Origin: Altererythrobacter rubellus
GTDB taxonomy: Bacteria; Pseudomonadota; Alphaproteobacteria; Sphingomonadales; Sphingomonadaceae
NCBI RefSeq assembly: GCF_030284385.1
Contig: NZ_CP127221.1
Span: 248,001 to 312,000, forward strand
Length of the DNA: 64,000 nucleotides
Direction of reading: 5' to 3'
Both the position numbers and the translations under genes were made by a program. Below, in pieces: positions 1-8,360 of this stretch; within the stretch, counting starts at the first letter, position 1, and every line of letters starts with the position of its first letter. Under the pieces are notes generated by a model. It searched no databases and had not been told where the DNA came from. It saw nothing but the letters and a program-made list of their open reading frames with translations.

Positions 1-380
1 CCGTCCATGATCAATACGGGCAAATCAGGATGTGCGGCGCGAATGCCAGGCAGGACACCATTGAACGCCTCAGAAGTGATCAGCAGCTTGGCTTCGCTGT
101 CCTTCAGAATGTACGCTATTTCCGGCGCTGTCAGACGGGTGGAGATCGGGACCAGCATTGTGCCTGCGCGCTGCGATCCCCAAATCAGCGTGTAGAACTC
201 TATCCGGTTCTCCAGCAGCACGGCAAAGGCATCATCCGGAGCAAATCCGTTTGCGCACAGCAAATGCGCAAACCGATTGGCTTGCTCATCCATCTCGCCA
301 AAGCTCATCGTCTTGCCGCTGCCGGCCATAATGACAGCCGGATGATCGGGGCGCGCCTGTGCGTGCTGAATCGGGTGCAT
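1..380 (-). CDS. Acyl-CoA synthetase / AMP-dependent ligase (N-terminal part, cut by window edge)
   Basis: This is the first ~126 residues of an AMP-forming ligase of the acyl-CoA synthetase (ANL) superfamily, which activates a carboxylic acid with ATP and transfers it to CoA. The protein opens MHPIQHAQARPDHPAVIMAG and continues through TMSFGEMDEQANRFAHLL, LENRIEFYTLIWGSQRAGTML and a PISTRLTAPEIAYILKDSEAKLLI stretch, the usual start of the N-terminal domain. The ATG at 378-380 is preceded by an AAGGAG ribosome site 8 nt upstream. The ATP-binding P-loop and the C-terminal domain lie outside the window, so the substrate cannot be called. A terminator that ends the M23 peptidase transcript lies just upstream, so this gene probably has its own promoter. 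Confidence 0.85.
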   Translation of the reverse strand, partial: MHPIQHAQARPDHPAVIMAGSGKTMSFGEMDEQANRFAHLLCANGFAPDDAFAVLLENRIEFYTLIWGSQRAGTMLVPISTRLTAPEIAYILKDSEAKLLITSEAFNGVLPGIRAAHPDLPVLIMD

Positions 381-432
381 GTGGTTATTTCTCCTTAACA
401 AGGAGATTACCTAGCCGAACCATTTGGACAAG

Positions 433-460
433 AAAAAAGGCGGCGGGAAAACCCGCCGCC
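433..460 (-). terminator. Rho-independent terminator after the M23 peptidase gene
   Basis: On the minus strand a perfect 9-bp stem GGCGGCGGG / CCCGCCGCC with a TTTT loop is followed directly by six T. It lies 67 nt past the stop of the M23 peptidase gene and separates that operon from the acyl-CoA synthetase gene. Confidence 0.85.
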
Positions 461-526
461 ATTGATCGGACATCCTCTCCTCTGTCCGAAATCCGCTTCC
501 AGGCGGAAAACCTTTGTCGCGACCGG

Positions 527-1234
527 CTACTCGCCTCCTTGGCCGCCTTCAACTTCCGAAGCCTCTTCCAACTCCGCCAGCTGCTGAATAACTGGAGCTT
601 CTACCATATACGGAATTGGATTGACTGCAACACCCGATACGCGAACTTCGTAATGAAGATGGGGACCGGTTGAGCGACCCGTTGATCCGACATAGCCGAT
701 CAAGTCGCCCTTCTTGACACGCTGGCCCGCGGAAACCGCGAGACGCGACATGTGTGCATAGCGCGTTTCCAATTCCGCGCCGTGTTCAATCTCAATGAAC
801 AGGCCGTAGCTCGAAAACCTCTCCGCGCGATCCACGATACCGTCAGCAGTCGCATAGATCGGCGTGCCGGTGGGGGCGGCCAGATCGATTCCCTTATGGC
901 TACGGCGACCACCAAGAACGGGGTGTGTGCGCATTCCGAAACCGCTTGTCAGCCTGGCATCCTGCAGAGGCATGATCGACGGAACCGATATGCTGGCGCT
1001 GACTGTGGTCGCATCCTGGCCGCGCTCTTCGAGTGCTTCCCAGCTTGCAAACAATTGCTGATAGCGGGCGTCGCCCTGCAGCATCGATTCGTCTTGTGCA
1101 TCACGAACAGTGTCACGGATATCAACCGAAGCCGCATTGGAATTAGCTAACGCAGGAGTCGCTGTACTCATCAAGCCAGCCACGGCCATGGCGATTGCGC
1201 CATTGATAGCCTTCAGGATTTGCGGTCCGATCAA
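527..1234 (-). CDS. M23 family (LytM-type) metallopeptidase, exported
   Basis: Likely a periplasmic peptidoglycan endopeptidase or an inactive-type activator of amidases. From the chosen TTG start the protein is 235 residues: a signal peptide (LKAINGAIAMAVAGLMSTATPALA, cleavage after about residue 31), a linker, then an M23 domain. Zinc ligands are visible as HKGID (H113, D117), YAH (H161) and HLHYE (H192, H194), so the site is complete and an active enzyme is expected. The TTG at 1234 is preferred because GAGGA sits 9 nt upstream and the signal peptide then begins near the N-terminus; a longer reading from TTG 1306 would add 24 unlikely basic residues. It is the last gene of the glnE-bcp-DUF455 run and is closed by a strong terminator. 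Confidence 0.85.
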   Translation of the reverse strand: MIGPQILKAINGAIAMAVAGLMSTATPALANSNAASVDIRDTVRDAQDESMLQGDARYQQLFASWEALEERGQDATTVSASISVPSIMPLQDARLTSGFGMRTHPVLGGRRSHKGIDLAAPTGTPIYATADGIVDRAERFSSYGLFIEIEHGAELETRYAHMSRLAVSAGQRVKKGDLIGYVGSTGRSTGPHLHYEVRVSGVAVNPIPYMVEAPVIQQLAELEEASEVEGGQGGE

Positions 1235-1377
1235 AACTTGTTCCTCAACACGAACCCTGGTTCGGACCCGCTTCGTTTCTGTGCGACCCAAAGGGGGGCC
1301 AACCAATCGCGCCCCTTCGAGGCTGGCGTCTCTTTATTGACGCCTTTGTGCAATTCTGGGTTAACGGCCAAAACGGT

Positions 1378-2169
1378 TTACGAAGCAATAGCGTTGTAGA
1401 AGTCCCGCGATAAACCGGCTGCAAGACGCGCCGAGTCGTTAAACGGCGGTTTAACGCTCCCGCGAAAGTACTTCGATACAAGCCCTTGCCAGCTTTGCTG
1501 CGGTGATTCGCCCGCTTTTTCCGCAAGGGCGACAAAATGCTTGGTGCCAAAACCGACATGCCGGATTTCGTCGTCAAGGATTCGTTCGAGAATCCGGGCG
1601 CCATTTTCATCCCCGGCAGAACGGACGCGCTGCAACGTGGCGGGTGTGACGTCCAACCCGCGCGCTTCAAGCACCATCGGTACTATCGCCAGCCGGGCTC
1701 GCACATCATGGCGTGTTTCAAACGCTGCTTGCCACAAGCCACCATGCGCAGGCAGCGCGCCATAGTCACTACCCAGATTTTCCAGTTTCCTGGCAAGCAA
1801 TGCGAAATGCATCGCTTCGTCTGCTGCAACTGACAGGAAGTCATCGACAAACTCTGCCCCCATGATTTCGCCAAAGCGCCCTACTATATCGAGCGCCAGA
1901 TCGATCGCGACAAATTCGATGTGAGCAAGGCTGTGCCACATTGCAATACGCCCGCGCTCCGATCCGCCCTTGCTGCGTCTCGGCATCTGTTGCGGGGGCA
2001 GCAATTCGGGGTGTGCCGGGCGTGCTGGCTCGTCTGGCATTTGTGCGTCGAATACAAACTCAAGTCGGCCCTGCCGCCAATTTCGCGCCACATCGCGCGT
2101 CACCATCACCTTGGCACGCGGATCCGCCGTCAGCAGCGCCGCTCGGATAGCTGATGCAAGCGTAGTCAT
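1378..2169 (-). CDS. Ferritin-like DUF455 domain protein
   Basis: A 263-residue protein of the DUF455 family, predicted to be a four-helix ferritin-like di-iron protein related to the tRNA hydroxylase MiaE. The family mark SKGGSERGRIAMWHSLAHIEFVAIDL is present. Candidate iron ligands are the E and H of HSLAHIE, of VAADEAMHF and of ILDDEIRHVGF. No biochemical function is established for the family as far as I recall. The ATG at 2169 gives MTTLASAIRAALL and leaves 10 nt to the bcp stop; a start further upstream would run into bcp. It follows glnE and bcp on the same strand, so it is probably co-transcribed, but the neighbours do not define its role. Confidence 0.8.
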   Translation of the reverse strand: MTTLASAIRAALLTADPRAKVMVTRDVARNWRQGRLEFVFDAQMPDEPARPAHPELLPPQQMPRRSKGGSERGRIAMWHSLAHIEFVAIDLALDIVGRFGEIMGAEFVDDFLSVAADEAMHFALLARKLENLGSDYGALPAHGGLWQAAFETRHDVRARLAIVPMVLEARGLDVTPATLQRVRSAGDENGARILERILDDEIRHVGFGTKHFVALAEKAGESPQQSWQGLVSKYFRGSVKPPFNDSARLAAGLSRDFYNAIAS

Positions 2170-2179
2170 CGAATTACAG

Positions 2180-2653
2180 TCATAACGCCTTTGCAGCGGC
2201 AAGGACTTCTTCCGCGTGGCCTTTGACTTTCACCTTGTTCCAGACCTGCGCGATCTTGCCATCTGTGCCGATCAGATAGGTCGTGCGGACCATGCCCATA
2301 TAGGTCTTTCCGTACATCTGCTTTTCAGTCCAGATGCCGAGCGCGTCAGACAGGCCGCGCTCCTCCGCATCAGTCGCCAGCGGGGTCTTCAGACCGTGCT
2401 TGGCGATGAAGTTTTGATGCTTCTTGGCCGAGTCCTTGCTCACACCCAATAATGCTACGCCAGCCTTGTCAAAGTCACTTTTGAGCGCAGTGAAATCCTT
2501 CGCTTCGGTCGTGCAACCCGGTGTGTTGTCTTTCGGGTAGAAGAACACAACCAGCTTCTGCCCAACAAAATCACTCGCCTTCACGCTGCCACCTTCGGGT
2601 GTTTCCATCGCGATATCAGGCATTGCATCGCCGACGCCAGGGGAAGTGCTCAT
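2180..2653 (-). CDS. bcp: Thioredoxin-dependent thiol peroxidase (Bcp/PrxQ-type peroxiredoxin)
   Basis: A 157-residue cytoplasmic peroxiredoxin that reduces hydroperoxides. The peroxidatic cysteine is C47 in FFYPKDNTPGCTTEAKDF. In many Bcp/PrxQ proteins a resolving cysteine sits five residues later; here that position is K52 and there is no other cysteine in the protein, so this is a 1-Cys variant that must be reduced by an external thiol. The start ATG overlaps the glnE stop as ATGA (2650-2653), which implies translational coupling to glnE. Length and the remaining motifs (GVSKDS, RTTYLIGTDGKI) are normal for the family. Confidence 0.93.
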   Translation of the reverse strand: MSTSPGVGDAMPDIAMETPEGGSVKASDFVGQKLVVFFYPKDNTPGCTTEAKDFTALKSDFDKAGVALLGVSKDSAKKHQNFIAKHGLKTPLATDAEERGLSDALGIWTEKQMYGKTYMGMVRTTYLIGTDGKIAQVWNKVKVKGHAEEVLAAAKAL

Positions 2654-5349
2654 GTTTCAATCTCCAATTTCAATTCAAATGTCTGTCGCCAGATCGCAGC
2701 CACAATTTGCCGCGCCTCGCCAAGTCTGCACAAGAGCGCGCTATAGGTTTCGCATTGGCAAGCTTTGGCGAGCGCTGATGCTGCAGATTTTGGTGGTTCT
2801 TCACTGAGGTAGGGAGCAAACAATCGCCCCGCAACCAAAGCCCGTGTCATCAGATCGTGTGCTTCGCGCGTCTCGCTGGGCAGATGGCCTGCCGCGACAA
2901 GCTCATCGACAGCTTTGCTCAGATCAGGTTGCAGCGCGATCCCTTCGCGCAGTTGAAGGAAGTGCACTGCAAACTCCAGATCGACTAGCCCGCCACGCGT
3001 CAGCTTGACGTCCAGCAAGCCTTTCGCGGGCTTATGCTTCGCCATCTCGCTGCGCATCTCCAGTATGGCCTCACGAAGGTTAGCGGGGTCACGCGTTTGA
3101 GTGAGCACATCTGCGATGATTGTGTCGAGCCGGGTTCGAGCGCTGTCCGATCCGACGAGTACCCGGGCTCTCGTGAGCGCCATGTGCTCCCACGTCCATG
3201 CAGCCTCATACTGGTATTTAGCGAAGGCATCCAGCGTCACCGCCAAGGGGCCCTGCGCCCCTTGTGGCCGCAAGCGTGTGTCGATTTCATATAGCGCGCC
3301 CTGCGCGGTGGGCACAGAAAGTGCAGCGCTAACCCGCTGTGCCAGCCGGTTATAGTATTGCGTTCCGCCAAGCGGGCGCTCGCCATCAGACTCTGCGCTG
3401 GTATCGCCGGTGAACAGATAGATTATGTCGAGATCGGAGGCATGGGTCAGCGCGCCACCGCCCAAGCGGCCCAAGCCCAGAACCATCAACTCGCTGCCCT
3501 CTATGGTGCCATGTTTGCGTGCAAACTCTTTACAGGCCGCCCGGTGCGCGACCTGCAATCCCGCTTCTGCTGTACGCGAAAGCGCCGCCGCTATGTCAAG
3601 CGGGTCATGCACGCCTTGTACAAGCTGCAAGCCCAAAGCAAAGCGAAGTTCGCCGGTAACAATGCGGATTCGATCGAGCTGACGTTCGTAATCGCGCGCG
3701 GCATCGCCCGCTTCCATCCGTGCGGCAATCGCATCGACATCTCCGGGAAGATCCAGCGCGCTTGCGTCGATCAGCGTATCCAGCAGCCCCGGGCGGCGCC
3801 CCAAATCCTCTGCCAATGTCGGCGCCAGCGTCAACACGGCCATCAATTGCTCGAACAGCCCGGGGCGCGCTTCAAGCAAGCGAAACAGATTGACTGCAGA
3901 AGATGCGTTGGAGAGTACGCTTTCCCAGCGCAGGATTGCGCGTTCCGGATCATCTGCATTGGCAAGCGCTTCAAGCAGGTCAGGCAACATCGCATCGAAG
4001 GCACTCAGTGCTGCGCTGGATTTGAGCGCCTGATAGCGGCCATCGCGCCAGTTCGTGATGCGCTCAGCCAGCCGATCAGGTTCGGCCATGCCAAGCGCAT
4101 GCAAACGGTCAGACAGGCTCGTAGTTGCGGGCGTTACCGGCTCGGCATCGCTGCCCACGTCAAGCAATCGATCATACTCAACAGCGACGCGATCAGTAAC
4201 CTCACGCAAGTTCTCGATCAGCTGCGCAGCATCACGCAACCCATCCAGCCGGGCAACGGATTCCAATGCATCGCCAGCAGGTAGCGCATGTGTCTGCTGG
4301 TCATTGACCATTTGCAGCCGGTGTTCGACCACGCGCAGCCGATCATAAGCTTCACCCAGTGCGGTCGCTTGATCCGTGTCGATCCTGCCCGCTGCCGCAA
4401 GTGCATCAAGCGCAGCGCGCGTTCCGCGCAGCCGCAAAGATGGATCGCGCCCTCCATGGATCAACTGATGCGTTTGCGCGAAAAACTCGACCTCGCGAAT
4501 TCCGCCGCGCCCGTGTTTCAAGTTGAACCCGGGGCCGACTTCGTTCGGGCCCTTGTAGTTTGATCGGATGCGTTCAGTCAGCCGGCGGATCTCGTCGATT
4601 GCGCCAAAATCAAGGCTTGAACGCCATACAAACGGCTTGATTGCATCCAGGAAGGCTTCGCCCGCTGCAACATCGCCGGAGCAGGCACGCGCCCGAATAA
4701 AGGCCGCTCTCTCCCAAGCAAGTGCCGAGCTTTCATAGTGAGATAGCGCGGCATTGGTCGAAATGGCCAACGGGCTGACTTCGCTCGCCGGGCGCAATCG
4801 CAAATCGACCCGGAAAACATATCCTTCAGCCGTATTCTCTGACAAGGTCCGCACAATCTCGCGCGCATATCGCTGTGCCGCCTCGCCCGGTTCATCTCGC
4901 TCGCGTCTGGGAAGCGTCTCGGGATCATAAAGCAGGATTGGATCAATGTCCGAGCTGTAGTTGAGCTCATGTGCGCCATGTTTCCCAAGCGCCAGCGCAA
5001 TCATGCCGCGCAAGTCAGCCCCCTCTACCCGGCGAAGGATAGCGTCATTGATAGCTAGATCTAGCGCCCGATCAGCCAGATCGGACAGTTCGACCATCAC
5101 AAAGTCGACATTGAAAACTCCGGCAAGGTCTCCGATCGCCAGCGCGGTTGAATAGGCCAGCCGTTCGCGCCGCAAAGCAACGCCCGTTGATGACGCACCT
5201 TGGCCAGCTTTGCGCGCCCATTCCAAAGCAGCTTCATGATCGCCAGATTCCAGCAATGCAGTAAGATCAGGCTGCCGGTCCAATGCGCGCGCCAGAAACG
5301 GCGCCTCCGCCTTTGCCCGAGCCAATGCCTGCTGCCAATCGCCATTCAT
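2650..5349 (-). CDS. glnE: Bifunctional glutamine-synthetase adenylyltransferase/adenylyl-removing enzyme
   Basis: Controls glutamine synthetase by adding AMP to, or removing it from, a tyrosine of each subunit in response to PII and glutamine. The ~899-residue protein has the two nucleotidyltransferase halves of the family: the N-terminal deadenylylase half with LGKHGAHELNYSSDIDPILLY (around residue 135) and the C-terminal adenylylase half with GLGRLGGGALTHASDLDIIYLF (around 625), each followed by helical GlnD/PII-linked regions. The metal-binding DxD pairs are intact in both. The ATG at 5349 follows AGGGAGAG by a few bases. It heads the minus-strand operon glnE-bcp-DUF455-M23. Nitrogen control also appears in the window in the large NAD-glutamate dehydrogenase. 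Confidence 0.95.
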   Translation of the reverse strand: MNGDWQQALARAKAEAPFLARALDRQPDLTALLESGDHEAALEWARKAGQGASSTGVALRRERLAYSTALAIGDLAGVFNVDFVMVELSDLADRALDLAINDAILRRVEGADLRGMIALALGKHGAHELNYSSDIDPILLYDPETLPRRERDEPGEAAQRYAREIVRTLSENTAEGYVFRVDLRLRPASEVSPLAISTNAALSHYESSALAWERAAFIRARACSGDVAAGEAFLDAIKPFVWRSSLDFGAIDEIRRLTERIRSNYKGPNEVGPGFNLKHGRGGIREVEFFAQTHQLIHGGRDPSLRLRGTRAALDALAAAGRIDTDQATALGEAYDRLRVVEHRLQMVNDQQTHALPAGDALESVARLDGLRDAAQLIENLREVTDRVAVEYDRLLDVGSDAEPVTPATTSLSDRLHALGMAEPDRLAERITNWRDGRYQALKSSAALSAFDAMLPDLLEALANADDPERAILRWESVLSNASSAVNLFRLLEARPGLFEQLMAVLTLAPTLAEDLGRRPGLLDTLIDASALDLPGDVDAIAARMEAGDAARDYERQLDRIRIVTGELRFALGLQLVQGVHDPLDIAAALSRTAEAGLQVAHRAACKEFARKHGTIEGSELMVLGLGRLGGGALTHASDLDIIYLFTGDTSAESDGERPLGGTQYYNRLAQRVSAALSVPTAQGALYEIDTRLRPQGAQGPLAVTLDAFAKYQYEAAWTWEHMALTRARVLVGSDSARTRLDTIIADVLTQTRDPANLREAILEMRSEMAKHKPAKGLLDVKLTRGGLVDLEFAVHFLQLREGIALQPDLSKAVDELVAAGHLPSETREAHDLMTRALVAGRLFAPYLSEEPPKSAASALAKACQCETYSALLCRLGEARQIVAAIWRQTFELKLEIET

Positions 5350-5464
5350 CCGCTCTCCCTGCCCGCGCGCGTGAGACAGTGCAAGCACCGCAAGCGCTTG
5401 CCCCGCGCTGCTCGCTTATGCAAAGGGTGCGCCATAGATTTAGAGTAGAGAGGATACGTCACCA

Positions 5465-7159
5465 ATGATAAAGCCCCGCATTACAGCTGGCCTCGCCATG
5501 CTTTGTGCATTGTCGCTCACCGCATGCGACATGATGACCAAAAGCGAACCCGAACTCGATATCCTGGAAGTTGCGGATGGCGACATTTCCCAGGCGACCA
5601 TGGTCGACATCACGCGTGAGCTGTCGAGTGACAAATTCGACGGCCGTATGCCGGGAACTGAAGGCGAAGAACTGACTGTTGCGCTTTTGACCGAGCGTTT
5701 TGAAGCAGCTGGGCTTGAGCCTGGCAACAATGGTTCTTGGGTTCAGGATGTGCCGCTGGTTGAAATCACCGGCAAGAATTTCGCGCCGCTTACGATCACT
5801 AATGGCGAAACAGACATGGTGTTCGATTTCGGCAGCGAATGGGTGGGTGTAACTTACCGCGAAGACGCGCAGACCCAGCTTGCCAACAGCGAGCTGGTGT
5901 TTGTCGGCTATGGCATCAACGCGCCGGAACGTGGCTGGAATGACTATGATGGTGTCGATGTAACCGGCAAAACCGTGGTTATCCTTGTCAATGATCCAGA
6001 CTGGCAAACGCCGGGCCTTGAAGGAACCTTCAATGGCCGCGCCATGACCTATTACGGGCGCTGGACTTACAAATATGAAGAGGCCGCAAGGCAAGGCGCA
6101 GCAGGTGCTTTGATCATTCATGACACGGAACCTGCCAGCTATGGCTGGAACGTTGTCGAGAGCAGCTGGTCCGGCCCGCAGGCCTATGCCCAGCGGGGCG
6201 AGAACGCGCCGCCGCTCACAACCATGAATGGCTGGGTGCAGAAGGAAGTCGCCCGTGAAATCCTGAGCGCTGCCGGACAGGATCTGGACGCACTTTCGGA
6301 AGCCGCGAAGTCGGAGGATTTCACACCTGTCGAACTGGGATTCTTGGCATCGACCAGCTTCGCCAATGACATTCGCACCTTTGCATCGAAGAATGTGATT
6401 GGCGTGCTTCCAGGTGCAACCCGCCCAGACGAATATGTCATCCACACCGCGCATTGGGACCATCTGGGTCGCTGTACACCGGCGCCCGATGGCGATGATA
6501 TCTGCAATGGAGCGGTCGACAACGCCACAGGCACAGCTGCTTTGGTGGCTTTGGCAGAAGCACATGGCAAGGCCGGTGCGCCCGATCGCAGCCTGGTCTT
6601 CCTGGCCGTGACCGCTGAGGAATCGGGTCTGCTGGGTGCGCATTACTATGCCGAAAACCCTGTCTTCCCGCTCGCGCAGACGGTTGGCGGCATCAATATG
6701 GACGCTTTCCTGATTGCTGGCCCGTCCAAGGACGTAACCGTTGTTGGCCCGGGCAAATCGCAGCTCGACCAGTTCCTTGAAGCAGCGCTGGTCGCTGATG
6801 GCCGCGTTTCAACGCCCAACCCCAATCCGGAAGCGGGATACTATTATCGCAGCGATCACTTTGCCTTCGCCAAGCGCGGTGTGCCGATGCTCTATGTCGA
6901 TGGCGGCGAAGACCTGGTTGAGGGAGGACGCGAAGCGGGCGCAGCGTTGCAACAGGATTATCGCGACAATCGCTATCACGGCCCCAAAGACGAGTTCAAC
7001 GAGGAGTGGGACTGGTCAGGCGTGATGGCTGACCTGCAGCTGTTTTACCGCCTTGGCCGGATGATGGCGATAAGCACAAGCTGGCCAAACTGGAATGAAG
7101 GTGACGAGTTCAAAGCTACGCGTGACGAAGATTGCGCGAGCAGCGATACTGGCTGCTGA
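5465..7159 (+). CDS. M28 family zinc metallopeptidase, lipoprotein
   Basis: A 564-residue exported aminopeptidase-like enzyme. The N-terminus is a lipoprotein signal with lipobox LTAC (Cys near residue 21). A PA (protease-associated) insert occupies roughly residues 115-290 (GYGINAPERGWNDYDGVDVTGKTVVILVNDPD). The M28 catalytic domain follows with HTAHWDH (about 327), NGAVDNATG (about 350), TAEESGLLG (about 383) and a late YYYRSDHFAFAKRGVP, which together give both zinc ions their ligands and the catalytic Glu. A GAGAGGATA ribosome site precedes the ATG. It probably trims peptides in the periplasm or at the outer membrane. It is divergent from glnE, and agmatine deiminase follows 33 nt later, possibly in the same transcript. 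Confidence 0.92.
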   Translation: MIKPRITAGLAMLCALSLTACDMMTKSEPELDILEVADGDISQATMVDITRELSSDKFDGRMPGTEGEELTVALLTERFEAAGLEPGNNGSWVQDVPLVEITGKNFAPLTITNGETDMVFDFGSEWVGVTYREDAQTQLANSELVFVGYGINAPERGWNDYDGVDVTGKTVVILVNDPDWQTPGLEGTFNGRAMTYYGRWTYKYEEAARQGAAGALIIHDTEPASYGWNVVESSWSGPQAYAQRGENAPPLTTMNGWVQKEVAREILSAAGQDLDALSEAAKSEDFTPVELGFLASTSFANDIRTFASKNVIGVLPGATRPDEYVIHTAHWDHLGRCTPAPDGDDICNGAVDNATGTAALVALAEAHGKAGAPDRSLVFLAVTAEESGLLGAHYYAENPVFPLAQTVGGINMDAFLIAGPSKDVTVVGPGKSQLDQFLEAALVADGRVSTPNPNPEAGYYYRSDHFAFAKRGVPMLYVDGGEDLVEGGREAGAALQQDYRDNRYHGPKDEFNEEWDWSGVMADLQLFYRLGRMMAISTSWPNWNEGDEFKATRDEDCASSDTGC

Positions 7160-7192
7160 CTTCCGACGCATGCTGGATAAGAGAACCGGTCT

Positions 7193-8164
7193 ATGGCCAA
7201 CATCCTGATGCCGCCTGAATGGGCACCGCAGGATTGGCTGTGGATCGGTTTTCCGCATCTCGCTGAGGAGTGGCCCGGCTTTCTCGATCCAGCACAGGCT
7301 CAGATTGCAGCCTTCGCAAATGCCGTTGCTGAAAGCGGGCAAGAAGTTCGCCTGCTTGTTCGGGATGAAGCGAATGAAGCGCGCGCACGCACGCTGGTTT
7401 CAGGTAAAGTAACGCTCGAGCGTCGTGCCTATGGCGATATCTGGCTGCGTGACACCGGCCCGCTGGTGCGCGGTGACGGGTCTGCGCTGCGCTGCGGCTT
7501 CAACGGATGGGGCGGCAAATATCTGATGGACGGCGATCAGCAGATCGGCGCCGAACTCGCTTTTGATGCCGGGCTTCCTGTCATCGACGGCGACTGGATT
7601 CTGGAGGGCGGCGCAATTGATGGTGACGGCACCGGCATTGTGCTGACCACCGAACAATGCCTGCTCAACCCCAACCGCAATCCGCATCTCTTACGCGGAG
7701 ATATTGAGGCAAGACTTGCGCGCGATCTGGGTTTCACGCGAATTGTGTGGCTCGGCGACGGTCTGATCAATGATCACACCGATGGTCATGTTGATAATCT
7801 TGCACGCTTTGTAGCGCCGGGCGAGGTGGTGCTTCCACGCGCGACCGGCGGCGATGACCCCAACGAGTCAATCTATGCCGATGCCAAGGCACGGATTCTT
7901 GATGCAGGACTGACACTGCATCAAATCCCATCGCCCAGCCTGATCGAGCGAGACGGCCAGATCGAACCGGCCAGCTACGTGAACTTCGCGATCACCACGC
8001 ATCTGGTGGTGGTGCCGACCTTTGGCTCTCCGCATGACGAAGAAGGAGTGGCGGCCATTGCCGCGCTGTTCCCGGATCGCGAAACAGTGGGGTTACCGGG
8101 TGACGCAGTCCTTGCAGGCGGGGGCGGGTTTCACTGCGCCAGCCAGCAAATGCCTAGCCTTTAA
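7193..8164 (+). CDS. Agmatine deiminase / peptidylarginine-deiminase family protein
   Basis: A 323-residue guanidine-modifying enzyme. Agmatine deiminases convert agmatine to N-carbamoylputrescine, a step of arginine-derived polyamine synthesis. Family marks are MPPEWAPQDWLWIGFPH at the start, WLRDTGPLVR (around residue 83), LEGGAIDGDG (around 137), NDHTDGHVDNLARF (around 193) and the catalytic cysteine in AGGGGFHCASQQMP at the C-terminus. The last motif reads GGGFHC instead of the common GGGNIHC, a small change. It lies 33 nt behind the M28 peptidase gene on the same strand. No N-carbamoylputrescine amidohydrolase gene is adjacent, so the pathway partner must lie elsewhere. Confidence 0.9.
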   Translation: MANILMPPEWAPQDWLWIGFPHLAEEWPGFLDPAQAQIAAFANAVAESGQEVRLLVRDEANEARARTLVSGKVTLERRAYGDIWLRDTGPLVRGDGSALRCGFNGWGGKYLMDGDQQIGAELAFDAGLPVIDGDWILEGGAIDGDGTGIVLTTEQCLLNPNRNPHLLRGDIEARLARDLGFTRIVWLGDGLINDHTDGHVDNLARFVAPGEVVLPRATGGDDPNESIYADAKARILDAGLTLHQIPSPSLIERDGQIEPASYVNFAITTHLVVVPTFGSPHDEEGVAAIAALFPDRETVGLPGDAVLAGGGGFHCASQQMPSL

Positions 8165-8192
8165 ACGCGCATTAACGGGTCGTTAGGAATTG

Positions 8193-8210
8193 AGGCGGAT
8201 AATTCCGCCT
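8193..8210 (+). promoter_or_regulatory. Inverted repeat abutting a start codon, overlapping a −10-like box
   Basis: AGGCGGA TAAT TCCGCCT is a perfect 7-bp inverted repeat that ends at the base before the ATG at 8211. It contains GATAAT, which matches the −10 consensus in five of six bases and sits 7 nt before the ATG. No good −35 hexamer is visible. It may be an operator over a promoter for a leaderless transcript or a hairpin that masks the start codon. Confidence 0.4.
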
Positions 8211-8351
8211 ATGTCCAAGGTCATTTCTCTTACGCGCGCGGTCCGTCTGTCGGATAAAGTCGCAGAGGCACGGCTCGAAGTGATCCGCGTTACGCTGGTC
8301 ACGACTTGCGCCGTCGCACTCATCGCAGCCGACCGCGCGCTTCCTTTTTGA
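8211..8351 (+). CDS. Small hypothetical protein (46 aa)
   Basis: The ORF reads MSKVISLTRAVRLSDKVAEA, then RLEVIRVTLVTTCAVALIAADRALPF. The first half is basic and polar, the second a hydrophobic stretch (VTLVTTCAVALIAA) that could be a short membrane segment. It does not look like a shadow of another gene: it lies in the gap between agmatine deiminase and the convergent thrS, ending 9 nt from the thrS stop. No Shine-Dalgarno is present; a GATAAT box 7 nt before the ATG would allow a leaderless mRNA. I do not recognise the family, and it could be non-coding. Confidence 0.4.
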   Translation: MSKVISLTRAVRLSDKVAEARLEVIRVTLVTTCAVALIAADRALPF

Positions 8352-8360
8352 ACCTCAGGC

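Noticed and set aside
3358-4284. 308-codon open frame on the plus strand opposite glnE
   Set aside because: A shadow of glnE; the sequence has no domain and no ribosome site, and glnE motifs are intact on the other strand.
5459-6643. 394-codon open frame on the minus strand opposite the M28 peptidase gene
   Set aside because: It has no family features and low-complexity composition typical of the complement of a GC-rich gene; the plus strand has a full M28 domain with all catalytic motifs.
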